From Celoporthe dispersa (lineage: Eukaryota; Ascomycota; Sordariomycetes; Diaporthales; Cryphonectriaceae): a stretch of 64,000 bases of DNA. This document shows, one piece after another, positions 23,464-34,707 of the stretch; positions within the stretch are counted from its first letter, which is position 1, and each line of letters starts with the position of its first letter. The stretch is from positions 124,001 to 188,000 of the forward strand of contig WAID01000007.1 of NCBI GenBank assembly GCA_016584495.1. Reading direction: 5' to 3'. Both the position numbers and the translations under genes were made by a program. The notes beneath the pieces were generated by a model. That model did no database searches. It worked only from the letters and a program-made list of their open reading frames with translations, and had not been told where the DNA came from.

Positions 23464-24882
23464 TCACCCCCTCCCCACGCTCCCCGTCTCAAAGACCTCC
23501 ACCAGCCCGGCCCCGACAGCCTCGTGAAGAACCCAGTCAAACGCCAGCCCCCGGAACTCGCGCCACTTCTTGGTCCGCCCGGGCAGCACGCCCGCGAACT
23601 CCCGCCGCGCCCTCTTGCCCTGGTGCTGCCGCGAGCCCGCCGCGGCCACGCCCCCGTCCCACCTCTCCCGCAGCAGGGCCTCGGTGGTCTCGCCGTGCGG
23701 GCCGCCCGACCTGCCCAGCAGCGAGGTGAGGTGCGCCAGCGCCGCCGTCTCGAGCTTGAGGAACGCGCCCTGGCCCGGCACGGCGAGGGACAGGTCGCTG
23801 GTCGCCCTGCCGCCGGCATGTCGTGACCCTGCGCCGCCCGACCTCGCCCCGCCGCTGCCGCCGGCGCTGTGGATGGCACCCTGGCCGCCCACGGCAGCCA
23901 GCGATCCGGCGGCGGCGCGCGAGACGGCCTCGAGGCTGAGCAGTGTGCCCCGGTCCTCGGGGCTCGCGAAGCCGGACGGGACGTGTCCGAGGTCGAGGTC
24001 GTGGTAGGCCGTGAGGAAGCCCGCCCTGACCAGCTGGTCCGCCTGCTCGGGCCTCAGCTTTCCTCCGCCCTCCCTGCTGTGGACGTCCGCCGCGGGGACC
24101 TTCAGCCTGGTCGGGTTGGCCGCCAGCCAGGCCGTGAAGGCCGTCTTGGTCTCGTCGCCCAGGGCCGTGGAGCTCCTCACCATCCCCTCCAGCTCCCCTC
24201 CCTCCACCAGCAGCTCGACCACCCCGCCGCCTGCCCTCGTCCCTCCTCCTCCTCCTCCTGTCCCGACCCTTCCCCGCCGCAGGACGACCACCTTCCTCAC
24301 CACCCCGGCCCGCCCCAGCTCCGCCATCTCCCTCTCCACAGCCGTAGGGCTCCGCAGGAGCGCGTGGAGATGCGCAGACGTAGTCACCCGGGGCAGCCCC
24401 CGCCGGAACCCATACACCTCTGCCACGCGCGCCGAGCCTAGACCCCACGATGACGGCTGCTCCGGCAGCGGCGTGAACATGTGGGCTTGGGCGTAGCGCA
24501 TGGCCTGGGGAACGTCGCGGAGGGTCAGGTCGGTGACCAGGGCGGCAGCGAGGCCTACGTCGGGGAGGGGCCCATCTAGGTCGTTCAGGTAGTCGTGTGG
24601 TGCTTCTCCTGCCGCTGCCTCGTCGTTCTCGTCGTTGGCGGCGGCGGCGGTGGTGTCCTGTGGTTCTTTAGGAGGGGTGGGAGTTGATGTCCCAGGCTTG
24701 ACGCGCGGGAGTGAGTCGCTCCATGATGAAGATACCGCCGAGACTCTCCTGCTGCTGCTGTGGGTCGCAGGGCTGGCAGTATGATTCCTGCTGCCGCCGG
24801 AAGTCTGTCGAGGGCTGGACGGCCTCTTCTTCTTCTTCACGCGATCAGAAGTGCCCAGGATCGCGCGGAGACGGCTCGTCAT
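23464..24882 (-). CDS. Stk19-like (G11) winged-helix domain protein
   Basis: Single exon, 472 residues. The N-terminus is basic and Ser-rich with a nuclear-localisation-like KKKKRP near residue 16. From about residue 105 it follows the fungal Stk19/G11 family pattern: LPDVGLAAALVTDLTLRDVP, QAMRYAQAHMFTPLPE, RVAEVYGFRRGLPRVTT, SPTAVEREMAELGRAGVVRK, LVRAGFLTAY. Human STK19 was first called a kinase but is now known as a winged-helix DNA-binding protein acting in transcription-coupled repair; this fungal member likewise shows no kinase motifs. Gly/Ala-rich inserts (about residues 205-215 and 345-365) separate the conserved blocks. The frame is intact and the start is the first in-frame ATG before the basic leader. 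Confidence 0.75.
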   Translation of the reverse strand: MTSRLRAILGTSDRVKKKKRPSSPRQTSGGSRNHTASPATHSSSRRVSAVSSSWSDSLPRVKPGTSTPTPPKEPQDTTAAAANDENDEAAAGEAPHDYLNDLDGPLPDVGLAAALVTDLTLRDVPQAMRYAQAHMFTPLPEQPSSWGLGSARVAEVYGFRRGLPRVTTSAHLHALLRSPTAVEREMAELGRAGVVRKVVVLRRGRVGTGGGGGGTRAGGGVVELLVEGGELEGMVRSSTALGDETKTAFTAWLAANPTRLKVPAADVHSREGGGKLRPEQADQLVRAGFLTAYHDLDLGHVPSGFASPEDRGTLLSLEAVSRAAAGSLAAVGGQGAIHSAGGSGGARSGGAGSRHAGGRATSDLSLAVPGQGAFLKLETAALAHLTSLLGRSGGPHGETTEALLRERWDGGVAAAGSRQHQGKRARREFAGVLPGRTKKWREFRGLAFDWVLHEAVGAGLVEVFETGSVGRG

Positions 24883-25391
24883 ATCCTCTGTGTGTGTGTA
24901 GGTGTAGGTGTGTGTCCTGCTGAAGGATGGTGTCCAGAGGCCTCCTCACTCAGGTGGTCCCGTCTCCCTTTCTTCCTTCTCCTCTTTTCCCTCCCCGTCT
25001 TTACTTTCTCTTCTTCCTGCTGTGATGATATTTCGGAAGAGACCAGGGCGGAAGAGAAAAGGAGGGAGTCAGGACAGTGACCAGCCTGCCGCCCTCAGCC
25101 TTGCTCTTCAGGATGGAGAAGGCGGCGCCGGTTAGCCAAGTAGGCGGCCACTCAGGTGCCCCGTGATTCGCCCGAGAGCCACTAAACCCACTACAGTAAA
25201 AAGACCTTTGCCACTGCGCCCTTTCCACGCCCTTCCGCATGATCCCTTTTCCAGGCTGGCTGAGGTCTGCTTATTCCCCTCTCACCTCTCGATCCTCCGC
25301 CGCAGCATCGAATAATGGGTTCTCGGGATGTCTCTCCCGGCCACAACATTCACGGCTTGATCTGCCTCTCGTGGGCGTCCCTGATCAGGTA

Positions 25392-25456
25392 CAGCATCGT
25401 AGCATCGTAGCATCACAGCATCGTAACATCATAGCATAACAGCATCACAGCATCAA
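25392..25456. repeat. Degenerate minisatellite, unit about 9 bp
   Basis: Seven or so variants of CATCGTAG / CATCACAG in tandem, with drift between units. No coding context. Confidence 0.75.
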
Positions 25457-26287
25457 CAGGTATGGTCCGCCAGGCAAGAGCAGAGAGGGGTGAGGGGAAA
25501 GGTCGGATTTAGATCTAAGATGTACGGTCTTGTCTAGACATGCAAAGGGCTTCGTACCGTCGGCCCGCGGTGTACCAAATCTCCTGTCCGATTCCCCCTC
25601 CTTGTCATTCCCCTATTCAGAACCCCCCGCTAGTGAGGCTCTAGAATCCCCAATCCTGCAAACCAGTACTCGAGAGCCGGGCATTTAGAGACAGCGCGAC
25701 GTGAAGCGCCACTGTCCCCGGGAGACGTGACCAACCCTGCCTCAGTCGTATCCCGACCCCACCAAGCGTTAGTAGCACCACCACGTTTGCGTTGCCCCCG
25801 CGGGGAGGCAGAGGGCAACGTGGCCAGCGGGTAGCTTAGGTTCCCCTGGGTCTCGCCCCAGATGCTGGCTTCGGAGCCAAGTAGCAGCCCGCCCGCACCG
25901 GCACTCTCTTTCTGTGTGTGTGTGTGTGTGTCTAGAGAGAGAGAGATCACGGCGGGCTGCCCTTTCTATCGCGCTTCTCTCCTTCAGAAGGAACCCCGCT
26001 TGGTTTCGTTCACACGGCCGGCGACTCTGGAAATCAGTTTCCGAGGCTGACCGCAAACGTTCAACCGCGATCCAGACGGCATTTGTCCGGACCATGGCCC
26101 TCTTCCCTCTCGAGTTCTAGGGGGGCCACGTGGAGGTACCGGGTCCGCACGCGCAAGAGCTTGCATGTCGGCGCTCTTGTGTGCTTGTGCGCCGGATACC
26201 TGCCATCGTGGGATGTCCCTTGTCCCTGTGCCACAGGCATGAGGATCGCCACCCGGCCCACGCGGACGAGACAATGCGCCACGCATG

Positions 26288-26292
26288 TGTTG

Positions 26293-26323
<31 letters not shown>
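26288..26323. repeat. (TTG)n-(CTG)n triplet tract
   Basis: About four TTG followed by eight CTG triplets. Open in several frames, but no flanking protein text supports coding. Confidence 0.8.
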
Positions 26324-26324
<1 letters not shown>

Positions 26325-26447
26325 TTTGGTCGGGGTGCAGCCGGGCGACTCGTCGCGCAGGAACCATGATCAGCTGTGACCATGGCTGCGCTCCCATGGG
26401 CGGTTGCTGTTCAATCGACAAGTTGTCCCATGGTTATAGTCTGTACG

Positions 26448-26474
26448 TGGGCCTTTTAATGTCCTACCCAGGAC
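26448..26474 (+). repeat. 27-bp element, outlying copy
   Basis: Begins TGGGCCTTTT and ends with the half-sites GTCCT and AGGAC. It matches the three clustered copies at 27123-27288 at all but a few positions. It is followed by a further AGGAC, as is the copy at 27123. Confidence 0.75.
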
Positions 26475-27122
26475 AGGACCTTACATCCCCACCCAACGCA
26501 CCCGCGGATGCGTCGGGGTTCTCCGTTACCCTGACATTGCAGTCTCACTTATCCAAAGTAGAGTGCTGCAGTCGTACGCCCGGCCCTATACCAGGGCGCG
26601 CTCTCTCTCCCTTCAGGAAGGGCGGCCAAAATCGTACCCATATCCACCTATTGATTGTAAGCTGGCATGTTCCCACGGCGAAGAGCGAGCGGTGAGGCTC
26701 CAGGAAAGAGACAAAGGGGAGAGAGGGGGGGGGGGTCGCGCGTACATTTGTTGGACACATGGCTACCGGCCGACGGGTCGAAGTATGCTCGCAGATGGCT
26801 TCGTGCTCTCAGCAGCTTGGGATGGTCCATTTCTTCATGCATGGCTTTCTTCAAGGGCCGATGTCATGAAGTAGACAGGTTCCTGATGGCCGAACCATCC
26901 ATCAAGAACCACATGGTTTGGAGGTCATCGTCTCCTGTACCAGTGTTAGACGCGGCAGCCTTGCGAAGGAGGTTCTGGGGGGGGGGGGTAGGGCCCATAG
27001 CTGCTCACTTGACTCAACGTAGATATACTGGACGCGCAGCAGTAAAACTCGTGTGAGATCAACCTCGACGTGACCGTCTTCACCGCCTGGTTGCCGCCAT
27101 CTCTAAGCTGGGCAACACCGTG

Positions 27123-27288
27123 TGGGCCTTTTCAAGTCTTGCCCAGGACAGGACGCGACCGACATCTCAGAGAGCATCTAGGATGTCGGCTGCCAGGTTG
27201 GGCCTTTTAGAGTCCTGCCCAGGACCACCACGCCGGCCATCATCTGGCCTGGTGGCATGCTTGGGCCTTTTAAAGTCCTGCCCAGGAC
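27123..27288 (+). repeat. Three clustered copies of a 27-bp element
   Basis: Copies lie at 27123-27149, 27199-27225 and 27262-27288 in the same orientation, separated by unrelated sequence of 49 and 36 bp. Each begins TGGGCCTTTT and ends GTCCTGCC followed by CAGGAC (one T for C in the first copy). The last 14 bases form an inverted repeat, GTCCTG and CAGGAC around CC. On the minus strand each reads as the palindrome followed by TTTAAAAG-like sequence. Function unknown; a protein-binding site, a decayed satellite or part of an unannotated transcript are all possible. Confidence 0.8.
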
Positions 27289-28131
27289 GAAGTGGGGGCG
27301 GGGCACACGGCGGGTGCGGTCCACGGGTAACATCGGCGTCGAAAGCATCGGGTGGCTGGCGTGCATGACGCGAGGCGGAATCAGGCCATCGTCGAGAACA
27401 GGGCTCAGGAGTGTGGTGGCCCAAGGGGTCTCGGTTTTTTCGAAGTTGAAGGTGTGTCAGGGGCAGTGGTGAGGGGTTGTCGCCTGGTGTCATCCTGAGA
27501 CGGGCCTAAAGCCAGATCGAGCCCGACCACGGCGTGCAGAGAGGGCCATCTTGACGACGGGACGGGATAGGCAGAGGAGGGGGGGTTGATTCTCGAGGAA
27601 GGGTTGAGGTGGGAGAAGAGGAAGAGCTTGAGAACCGAGCGGGGGAGGAAGTGGGATCTGGTGGGCTCTTTATACAAGGCTCTGTTGGGAGGACGATTAG
27701 CTGGCGTGTTCGCGTCACTGATGCGGTGGCTAGGCGCGTTAGGCCTGCCCAACAGTGGCCTTGTTGGGGTTAAGCGCTGTGGCTCACTTAGTCAGCGGTC
27801 CAACCTCACCTTTCCAGGGAGCACTAAGGATTTAGTGGACGGTCAGAGCAGACACAGAGAGGCCTCTAAGAAAAAGGCGGACAATGTCTTCGGTGATGGT
27901 GAGACGCCACCCTTCCAGGAGAGATGGGCCATGGAGGATTTCCTGTCGAGCTAGGCCTGACACCTCGAACTTTAGCTGAAGAGCCTAGGTCGCAAGCCAA
28001 ACAAGTAGATACTACTAGGACAGGTGTCTCGAAGAAGAGAGAGAGAGAGAGCGCTGTAGGAAGAGGAACGTGGCCAACCCGAGTTCCTTGCCCAAGCCAG
28101 AGGGTGCCAAGATGAGAAGGGAAGGGGAGAG

Positions 28132-28214
28132 AGAGAGTAGAGAGAGTAGAGAGAGTAGAGAGAGTAGAGAGAGTAGAGAGAGTAGAGAGAGTAGAGAGAG
28201 TAGAGAGAGTAGAG
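28132..28214. repeat. (AGAGAGTAG)n minisatellite
   Basis: About nine near-identical tandem copies of a 9-bp unit, 400 bp upstream of the coiled-coil gene. The perfect copies suggest a young, variable array. Confidence 0.9.
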
Positions 28215-28546
28215 AAACCCAAGGGGGATGGAGGATAAAGGAACGAGGGTATCATAAAAAAAAAGGAAGAAAAAAAGAGAGAATGCACCTGCAAAGTTGA
28301 CGGCAGGTAAAAGAAAGACGTAAAATGGTACAGACAGACGTGGGTTCTTTCCTTCAAGTCCGGCCCTCGAGAAACGCTCCTTCCGTTTCCGCGCTCCTCC
28401 AAGGTTCTCCTTTCTAGATTTGGGGAGCATCTCAGAACTTGGCTACCTGGATATTCTTTTCTTTTTTTCTCTCCTCCCCTCCCCCAAATCCTTTCTGTTC
28501 TACCTCAGTCAGGACGCAGTCTCTCGAGGAGCTGCGTCCATGACCA

Positions 28547-28552
28547 TATAAA
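28547..28552 (+). promoter_or_regulatory. TATA box of the coiled-coil gene
   Basis: TATAAA 76 bp upstream of the ATG at 28628, with a pyrimidine-rich leader (CTCTTCC, CCTGCTCTCACA) between them, a usual fungal arrangement. Confidence 0.45.
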
Positions 28553-28627
28553 CACAAATACATCAGACGAAATCTCTTCCACCCTCTGATCTGTTGTCCC
28601 TCGTCGTCACTCCGTCCTGCTCTCACA

Positions 28628-29823
28628 ATGCCGGGCCCTTACACCGAGGACGAGAGGCTGTTCCTCGAGACCGTCAACCAGTTCCTCGCCAAGGCCGACA
28701 CACAAGCCCTACACACAGAGGTCAAGGCCCTGCGCGAGACCGTCACAGAGCTCGACAGCCGCCTGAGCCAGGTGCAGCAGGAAAACACAGTGCTTACGAG
28801 AGCCAACGAGCAGATCCAGAGCGCCCATGATCTGCTACAGGCCCGTCTGACGGCTTCCATGGGCATGAACGACGACCTGAGGGGCCAGTGCGAGGAGCTC
28901 CAGCGCACCACCGAGGGGATCGCAGACACCCATGCGCGCCTGCTGGCAACCGACGACGACCTGAGAGTCTCAATTGAGAGCCTGCGCAACCGCTTCGTCG
29001 CAGATCAGCAGGACAGGGAGGGCATGATGACACTGCAGGGCCAGTTGACGCAGGTGCAGATCCGCCTGGACGAGGCTGAGGATACCGTTGATCGTGTGGC
29101 GAAGCTTGTTGGCCAGGGTGAGGACGAGACCTCTCCCGTGCCCCCGGCAGCGACCCTGTGCGTATGCTGACATATGGTGCACCCTGAAGGTGGTTCGGCG
29201 CAAGAAACTGATGGACGACAGGTGGGGCCATGGGACAACGACATGAACCTGACCGACACTGCAAGCCCTTCAGACGCCACCAGCGATTCTGAGTATGAAG
29301 ACCTCGACCGGCCGTCTGTGCCTCGGAAAGCCGGGCAGCTCGAGCCCTCGTCCCACAACGAGCCCAAGATCCCTCCAGACCACATAGGCCTGCCTCGACA
29401 GCAGCAGCAGCAGCAGCCTCTTGTCAGCCGAAAATGCACGGAGCCCGTACGAGAGATATCGAGCAGCGGAGCGGCCACCAGGGAGCAGCAGGCTGGGTCC
29501 CAAGATGCAGAGCACACGGGCAGCAAGAGACGCAGGCTCGAGGGGGTCAAGGAATACTATGTAGCCACCAAGCACCAGTTCGACACGGTCCTGCCAAGGG
29601 ACCAGCGCCGCTTTGTCTGGGCCTTCATCAACGGGTGTAACGACCGCGAGTTCTCCTTGTGGCTCCAGGAGGAGCTTCTGGAGAACCTACCCCCACAATG
29701 GTTCACCGGGCCTCGAAGCGGCATCGAGAAGAGAACCGGACCATCGCCTTGACTCCCAGGGTGACATGGGCCGCCGTGTGCGGGGTGATCAAACACATGC
29801 AGCTGTTCCCACTCCTCGACTGA
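28628..29823 (+). CDS. Coiled-coil protein of unknown function, nuclear-like C-terminal part
   Basis: I do not recognise the family. ATG 28628 follows CTCACA. The first about 160 residues are a continuous coiled coil (repeats such as LRETVTELDSRLSQVQQENTVL and VQIRLDEAEDTVDRVAKL). A likely intron at 29118-29189 (GTGAGG, branch TGCTGAC, AAG) joins them to an acidic, Ser/Thr-rich segment, a (CAG)n Gln run and a basic GSKRRRLEG patch. A conserved-looking block follows: HQFDTVLPRDQRRFVWAF, SLWLQEELL and, in the next frame, TIALTPRVTWAAVCGVIKHM. The last two blocks join if one G is added to the run 29708-29710. The splice choice is my inference; a second, weaker donor is at 29158. It converges on the S9 peptidase, 412 bp away. 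Confidence 0.6.
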
Positions 29824-30235
29824 TGCCACTACTTCTGGGATGCGGCACGACAGGTAGATTATCCCCAAATTGCCGCTGGACCCAGCCTCAATATGGTGGA
29901 TGCAAGGGAGACATTGTGGTTGATATCTGATTTTCTTTTTTTGGGGAGAGGGAGGGGGGGAGGGCGGCTGCTTGTAATGTGGTGGCAATTTCAAGATCTG
30001 GTGGACCTAGTTTTAAATGCAATCAGTGCGGCAAACTCTGGCTCATATGTTCTTTAATTCCCTGGCAAGGAGCAAGATTGCCTGATAATAAGAACAAGCG
30101 TAGCTTTTTCGTGGCCTCGTCATCATCTGAAAAAAAAAAAAAAACAGAAAAAGAAGAAAAAAGGAAAGAAAAGAAAAAATCGTGCTCCAGCCCCCTTGCA
30201 CGTTAGATTGTTGTCTAGGAAAAGCTAATCTCGCT
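29824..30235. other. Convergent intergenic spacer
   Basis: Tail-to-tail spacer between the coiled-coil gene and the S9 peptidase. It has A-rich and GA-rich runs on the plus strand near 30130-30180 and nothing else notable. Confidence 0.7.
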
Positions 30236-32378
30236 TCATCCGCCTGCTGTCGACTCACCCACCCCAGAGTACTTGTTGATCCAGCCCAGCACCTCCCTGT
30301 GCCAGACGAGCGAATTCTCTGGTTTTAACACCCACTTTTGTCGCGCGTTAGTCATGTTTATCCTGTACGAGGGAGGGGGGGAGGGGGGAGGGAACAAAAG
30401 AGTCCCAAGAAGTGAGGAAGGGAAAGAAGAAAACAAAGGAGAAGGCTCACATGGTTTTCATCCGGGAAGACGAGCAGCTTGCTCGGCACGCCCCTGGACT
30501 GTAGGATGTTGAATGCGGCCAGGCCCTCGGAGATGGGGAGTCTGTAGTCCAGCTCGTTGTGGATGACCTGCGTGATGGCATCGTCAGTGTTCGTGCCATG
30601 GAGTACACATTTACATAGTTGAGAGAGAGGGGGGCCACGAAGAGAAGAAGAGAGGAGGAAGAAAAAGAAGAAGAAGAAGAAAAAAAAGAAACTCACCAGC
30701 TGGGGCGTGGCCCACTGGTCCGTAAACCGCGCCGGGTCCCACCTCTCATACCCCTCGCGGTTCTCCCAGAACTGGCCCCCAAAGTCATGGATGGGGAAGA
30801 AGAGCTCCTCGCTGGCGTACTGGTTCAGGGTGCTGAAGACGCCGTCGTGGCAGACCAGGGCCTTGAACCTGCGGCCCAGGTCGTGGCCCTGGATCCAGTT
30901 GACCATGAAGCCGCCGTAGCTGGCGCCGAGGGCCACGGAGCGGTCGAGGTCGGCCACGTCGGCCATGGTGCGGGCGATGTGCTCGTGGCACCTCACGAGG
31001 TCCTCGTAGGGCCGGCCGCCCCAGGCGCCGCGGATGCCGTCCTGCAGGCTCATGCCGTAGCCGGTGCTGCCCGTGGGGTTGGGCATGACGGCGATGTAGC
31101 CCTGCTCGGCAAAGACGGCCGGGTTCCAGCGCGTGGACCAGGCGTCGGCCCAGGCGGACTGGGGCCCGCCGTGGATGAGCAGGGCGACGGGGTACCTGCG
31201 CGACGGGTCAAAGTCCGAGGGGCGGACCACCCAGGCGTGCACGCGGTAGTCGCCGGCGCCGTCGAACCAGAGCTCGCCGACCTGGGCGCGGGAGAGGCCA
31301 AAGGCCCTGCCCTGGCGGGAGTTGGACGAGAGCAGGCGGTGGGCGCCGGACGCGGGGTCGAGGGCGGTGTAGAAGGAGCTGTCGACCAGGCTGCTCGCGC
31401 TGAGGAGGAGCTGGCCCCCGGGCCCCAGGGCCCTGGCGTCGGAGACGGAGCCCTCGATGCTGGAGACGACCTGGGGCAGCGCCGACCCGGCGGCGAGGGG
31501 CGATGCGGGCAGCCGGAACACCTTGGACCGGCCCAGGTCCTCGGCGACCACAAACAGCTCCTCGTCGCCGGGCCCCCACAGCACCGTGTCCGGGCGGCGG
31601 TCCCAGCCGCCCTCGCCGTCGGGCGTGGCGTAGAACTCCTGCACGTTGGCCGGGTCGCCCACGTCCGGGAGCAGGAGGAGCCGCGGCTTGTCGCTCTCGT
31701 ACTGGGGGCTGCGCATGCGGGTGAAGGCGACGGACCGCCCGGAGCGCGAGAAGACCGGGGCGGCGGTGTAGCCCCGCAGGTCGCCCGTGTGCACGAGCTG
31801 CGGCGCGGGCGGGCGGTCCTGGGCGAAGGAGTCGAGGCGGACCAGGTAGAGGTCGCTCTTGGTGTGCGTCGCCGGGTTCAGCGCCGGGTCGCGCGCCACG
31901 AAGACGAGGCCGGCCGGGCCAATGTCGAAGTCACCTGTGCCGCCAAAGGGCGGGACGGGGCACTGCAGGCCTGTGCCGCGGAGGGCGTTGACCAGCCCGG
32001 GCTTCTCGAGGGCCCAGGCGCCCTCGATCTGGCGCAGGGAGCCGTAGAAGACGGCGTTGCGGTTCTCGGTCACCCAAGAGTCCCAGTGGCGCGCGAAGAG
32101 GCGGGTGTAGACCTTGGCGGAGCTCAGGGGCCTCTTCTCGGCCTCCGGGCTGTACATGTCGTCCGAGGGCGTCACCAGGGCCGAGCACGCCAGCGCGGCA
32201 GTGCCATCGCTGAGCCTCTTGACCTTGAGGTTGGCGATGATGCCTGGGAACTTGCTGATCTCTTTGGGCCTGTGTGAAGAGAGAGAGAGAGAGAGAGAGG
32301 ATCTCTCGGCGTCAGTAACCAAGCTGTTGGTGATCTGGAGGAGGTGGAGAGAAGGGGAAGGGAAGGGAAGAAAGAAGA

Positions 32379-32415
<37 letters not shown>

Positions 32416-32844
32416 CACACTCACGCTGCACCGGGGCTGCCCACGTCCGCCAGCATGAGCGTCGAGCCCTTGTCCCCGTTCCTAACGAAGAGGACCTCGC
32501 TCTCGCCCAGCCATGTCGGCTCGCTGTAGTTGAACTCGGGCTTGAGGTTGTACAGTGTGGTGGGCTGGCCCGAGTCCACATCGAGCACCTGGATCTGGCC
32601 TGTCTTCTTGTGCTCTCCGAACGAGTACGTCGAGGTCTGGAGAGGAAGAGAGCGCCCTGGTCAGCATTGAACCGCCGGGGACCAGCCACGCGTGGAGTGC
32701 AGTAGACACACACACACACACACACACACACATACGCACCGTATACAGGATCAGCTTTCCGGTGCTGTTTGGGATGCCCGCCGTTCTCCTGGGCGCCGAG
32801 AGGAGCACCTCGGGGGTGAACTTGGCAGCACGGATGGTCATCAT
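30236..32844 (-). CDS. DPP5-like serine peptidase (S9C), cytosolic form
   Basis: Prolyl-oligopeptidase-family dipeptidyl/acylaminoacyl peptidase. Five exons: 32844-32740 (two adjacent ATGs, 32844 and 32841), 32636-32425, 32269-30697, 30567-30451 and 30334-30236, all GT-AG, give about 700 residues. The N-terminal beta-propeller region runs to about residue 430. The C-terminal alpha/beta hydrolase follows: LLIHGGPQSAW, VFAEQGYIAVMPNPTGSTGYG, nucleophile elbow GASYGGFMVNWIQG, then ELDYRLPISEG and FPDENHWVLKPENSLVWH with the catalytic His. The start MTIRAAKFTPEVLLSAPRR has no signal peptide, unlike the secreted DPP5 of Aspergillus, so this is the intracellular paralogue. A CT-rich tract ending CCAG just upstream of the ATG might mark a spliced leader. 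Frame intact. Confidence 0.9.
32706..32731. repeat. (CA)n microsatellite in intron 1 of the S9 peptidase
   Basis: About 13 CA units just inside the 5' splice site (GTGCGTATG followed by the TG repeat on the coding strand). Similar (CA)/(GT) tracts sit in introns of the Nudix and PWI genes. Confidence 0.85.
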
Positions 32845-34707
32845 GAAGTGCTGGGCGTGCTGGAGAGGGAGAGGAAACCAGAGCGAGACCCAGATGTGAG
32901 AGGAGATGCCTGCGCAGGACACCACAGGCCACGCAGTACAGCACAGTTAGTAGCACAGCCCGTGTATGAAAGCTGAAGGGCAGGGTCAGGTCAGGTCGGG
33001 AGGTGCTGGAGACAGCTCAGAGGAGGGGGCAAGAAAGAAGATAGCCGGAGCAGAGAGAAGAAAGAAAAAAGAAAAAAGTGACAAAAAAAAAAAGATAGTC
33101 CCTGGCAGGGAAGGAGGGGAAAGAGGAGGAGGGGAGGAGAGAGCAATGATAAACCATCCAAAGCCGTCTGTCGTTCTCCCTCCCTGTTTTCTCTCTCTCT
33201 CTCTCTCTCTTGTGTGTTCGTCAACAAGCCAGGTCGTACAAGGTCTCCTCTCTCTTCCGACCTGAAGTAAATATAGAGTAGTATGATCTCCCTTCTTTCT
33301 CTTTCTCTCTCTCTCTCTCTCTCTTTTTCTCACTCTCCTTCTCTCTCTTCTTCTCTCCTTTTAGAAAGGAAAAGAGCAGAAGGAAGAAGTAATAAAACAA
33401 AAAGAAAAAAACAGGGCCAGGGAACCAAAAAAATAAAATAATACCTTGGTGCCTATGATCGCCCGAGACAAGACCTGCCTCCTCGCCTCGATTTCGATCC
33501 TGCAGCTCTTGTTGCGTGCTCACTCAGCCTGTCGTCGCGCTGGTGCTGGTAACTCTCTTGGGTTGGTCGGTGCTGCTGAAACCCCGCAACGGGCCGCCCG
33601 CTCGAGCAAAAGGTGAGGAGAAACAGGACCCGCCCGTTTTTTTCTCTCTCTTCTTCTTCTGGGCTACCCCTCCCCAGCGTTGCCCCTCCCCTCACTCACT
33701 AAAGCCAACATTAGCGTAGAGTAGGTACATAGGAACGTCGCTACATTACGAGCACTAGTTTGTTATGGCATTTGATTGACGAGAACGGCACCAGACCGAA
33801 CCAATGCACACTCGCCCGGATTGCTATGGTGGCCAGGTGAAGTACCCTGATGGCTTGTTCTCCTCCTTCTCCTCTCCTCGTCTGCCCGAGTACATGGCAT
33901 TTTTCCCAGGTTCCCCCTCCCTCTCCTCAATCTTGATCTGTCCTGTCACAAGCCGCCCTAAGAATGAGGGGGTTCCCTTGAGGGCGCCAGTTCCACGGCC
34001 CAGCCTTGTTTTCTGCGGGTTGAGATAGGTCTTACGTTTAGCATTGTGAAGGTCTCTCTCCTCCTCTCTTCTCTCCTCCGCCAGGACAGACCTGCATATT
34101 GTACAAAGACGCACTGTCGATCTCGACATACATAAACGCTCTCACCATCCCCTCTTCCCCGCTCCCCTACCGGTGATCAATCGGTGTACCATGTATCGCA
34201 TTGCCAGTTCTCGGTATGAATGGTGGGGAAATATAACAAGGGCCAAAAAAAAAAAAGAAAAAAAAAAGAAGGAACATCTTCCAATCCTTGCTGCAGATAC
34301 TATACGTAACTAAGGAGGTGGGAGAGAGTTCCCTGTCCCTCCTCGTCCTAGCAACACAAGATGGTACTCTGCCATGTCAGGACCGACAGATGCGAGACCG
34401 TGTGCGTGGGCCCTCTCATCAGACCATCAACAACAGGATGTGACAAGGAATCTCGCCCGGTTTTCCCATACTTCCCACCATTGCTAGGGGCACTCCCTCC
34501 TGTGCCCTGAGGCAACAATACCATCACTCTTTCCTCTGTTGTAGCCGTTTGTTTCCGTTCCCCAACGCCGTGCTTAAAAAAGTTGAAAGATGTCTCGTCG
34601 AGAAAGAACAAGAAAAAAAGAAGAAGAAAAAAAAAGGAAAAGACCGTGGAGAGAAGAGGGTAGTAGCAGCAGTGAGACTGGTCGTAGGACAGAGGACCCC
34701 GTATCGT
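32845..34707. other. Intergenic, GA/CT-tract rich
   Basis: No gene seen. Two long polypyrimidine tracts, (CT)n at 33189-33210 and 33298-33330, and A-rich runs near 33066, 34233 and 34610. It contains the upstream region of the S9 peptidase and the 3' flank of eaf6. Confidence 0.65.

Larger units (their letters stand above)
24883..28627. other. Intergenic with several repeats
   Basis: No confident gene. It carries minisatellites at 25392-25456 and 28132-28214, a TTG/CTG triplet tract at 26288-26323, four copies of a 27-bp element (26448, 27123, 27199, 27262), and a promoter-like stretch on the minus strand near 27674-27549. The right end is the promoter of the coiled-coil gene. Confidence 0.6.

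Noticed and set aside
28132..28214. Regularly spaced repeat that could suggest a CRISPR-like array
   Set aside because: The unit is 9 bp with no spacers and the host is a eukaryote; it is a minisatellite.
30619..32277. Long open frame (552 codons) on the plus strand
   Set aside because: Lies antisense to the S9 peptidase and has the Gly/Ala/Arg/Val-rich composition of a shadow of GC-rich third positions; no conserved text.
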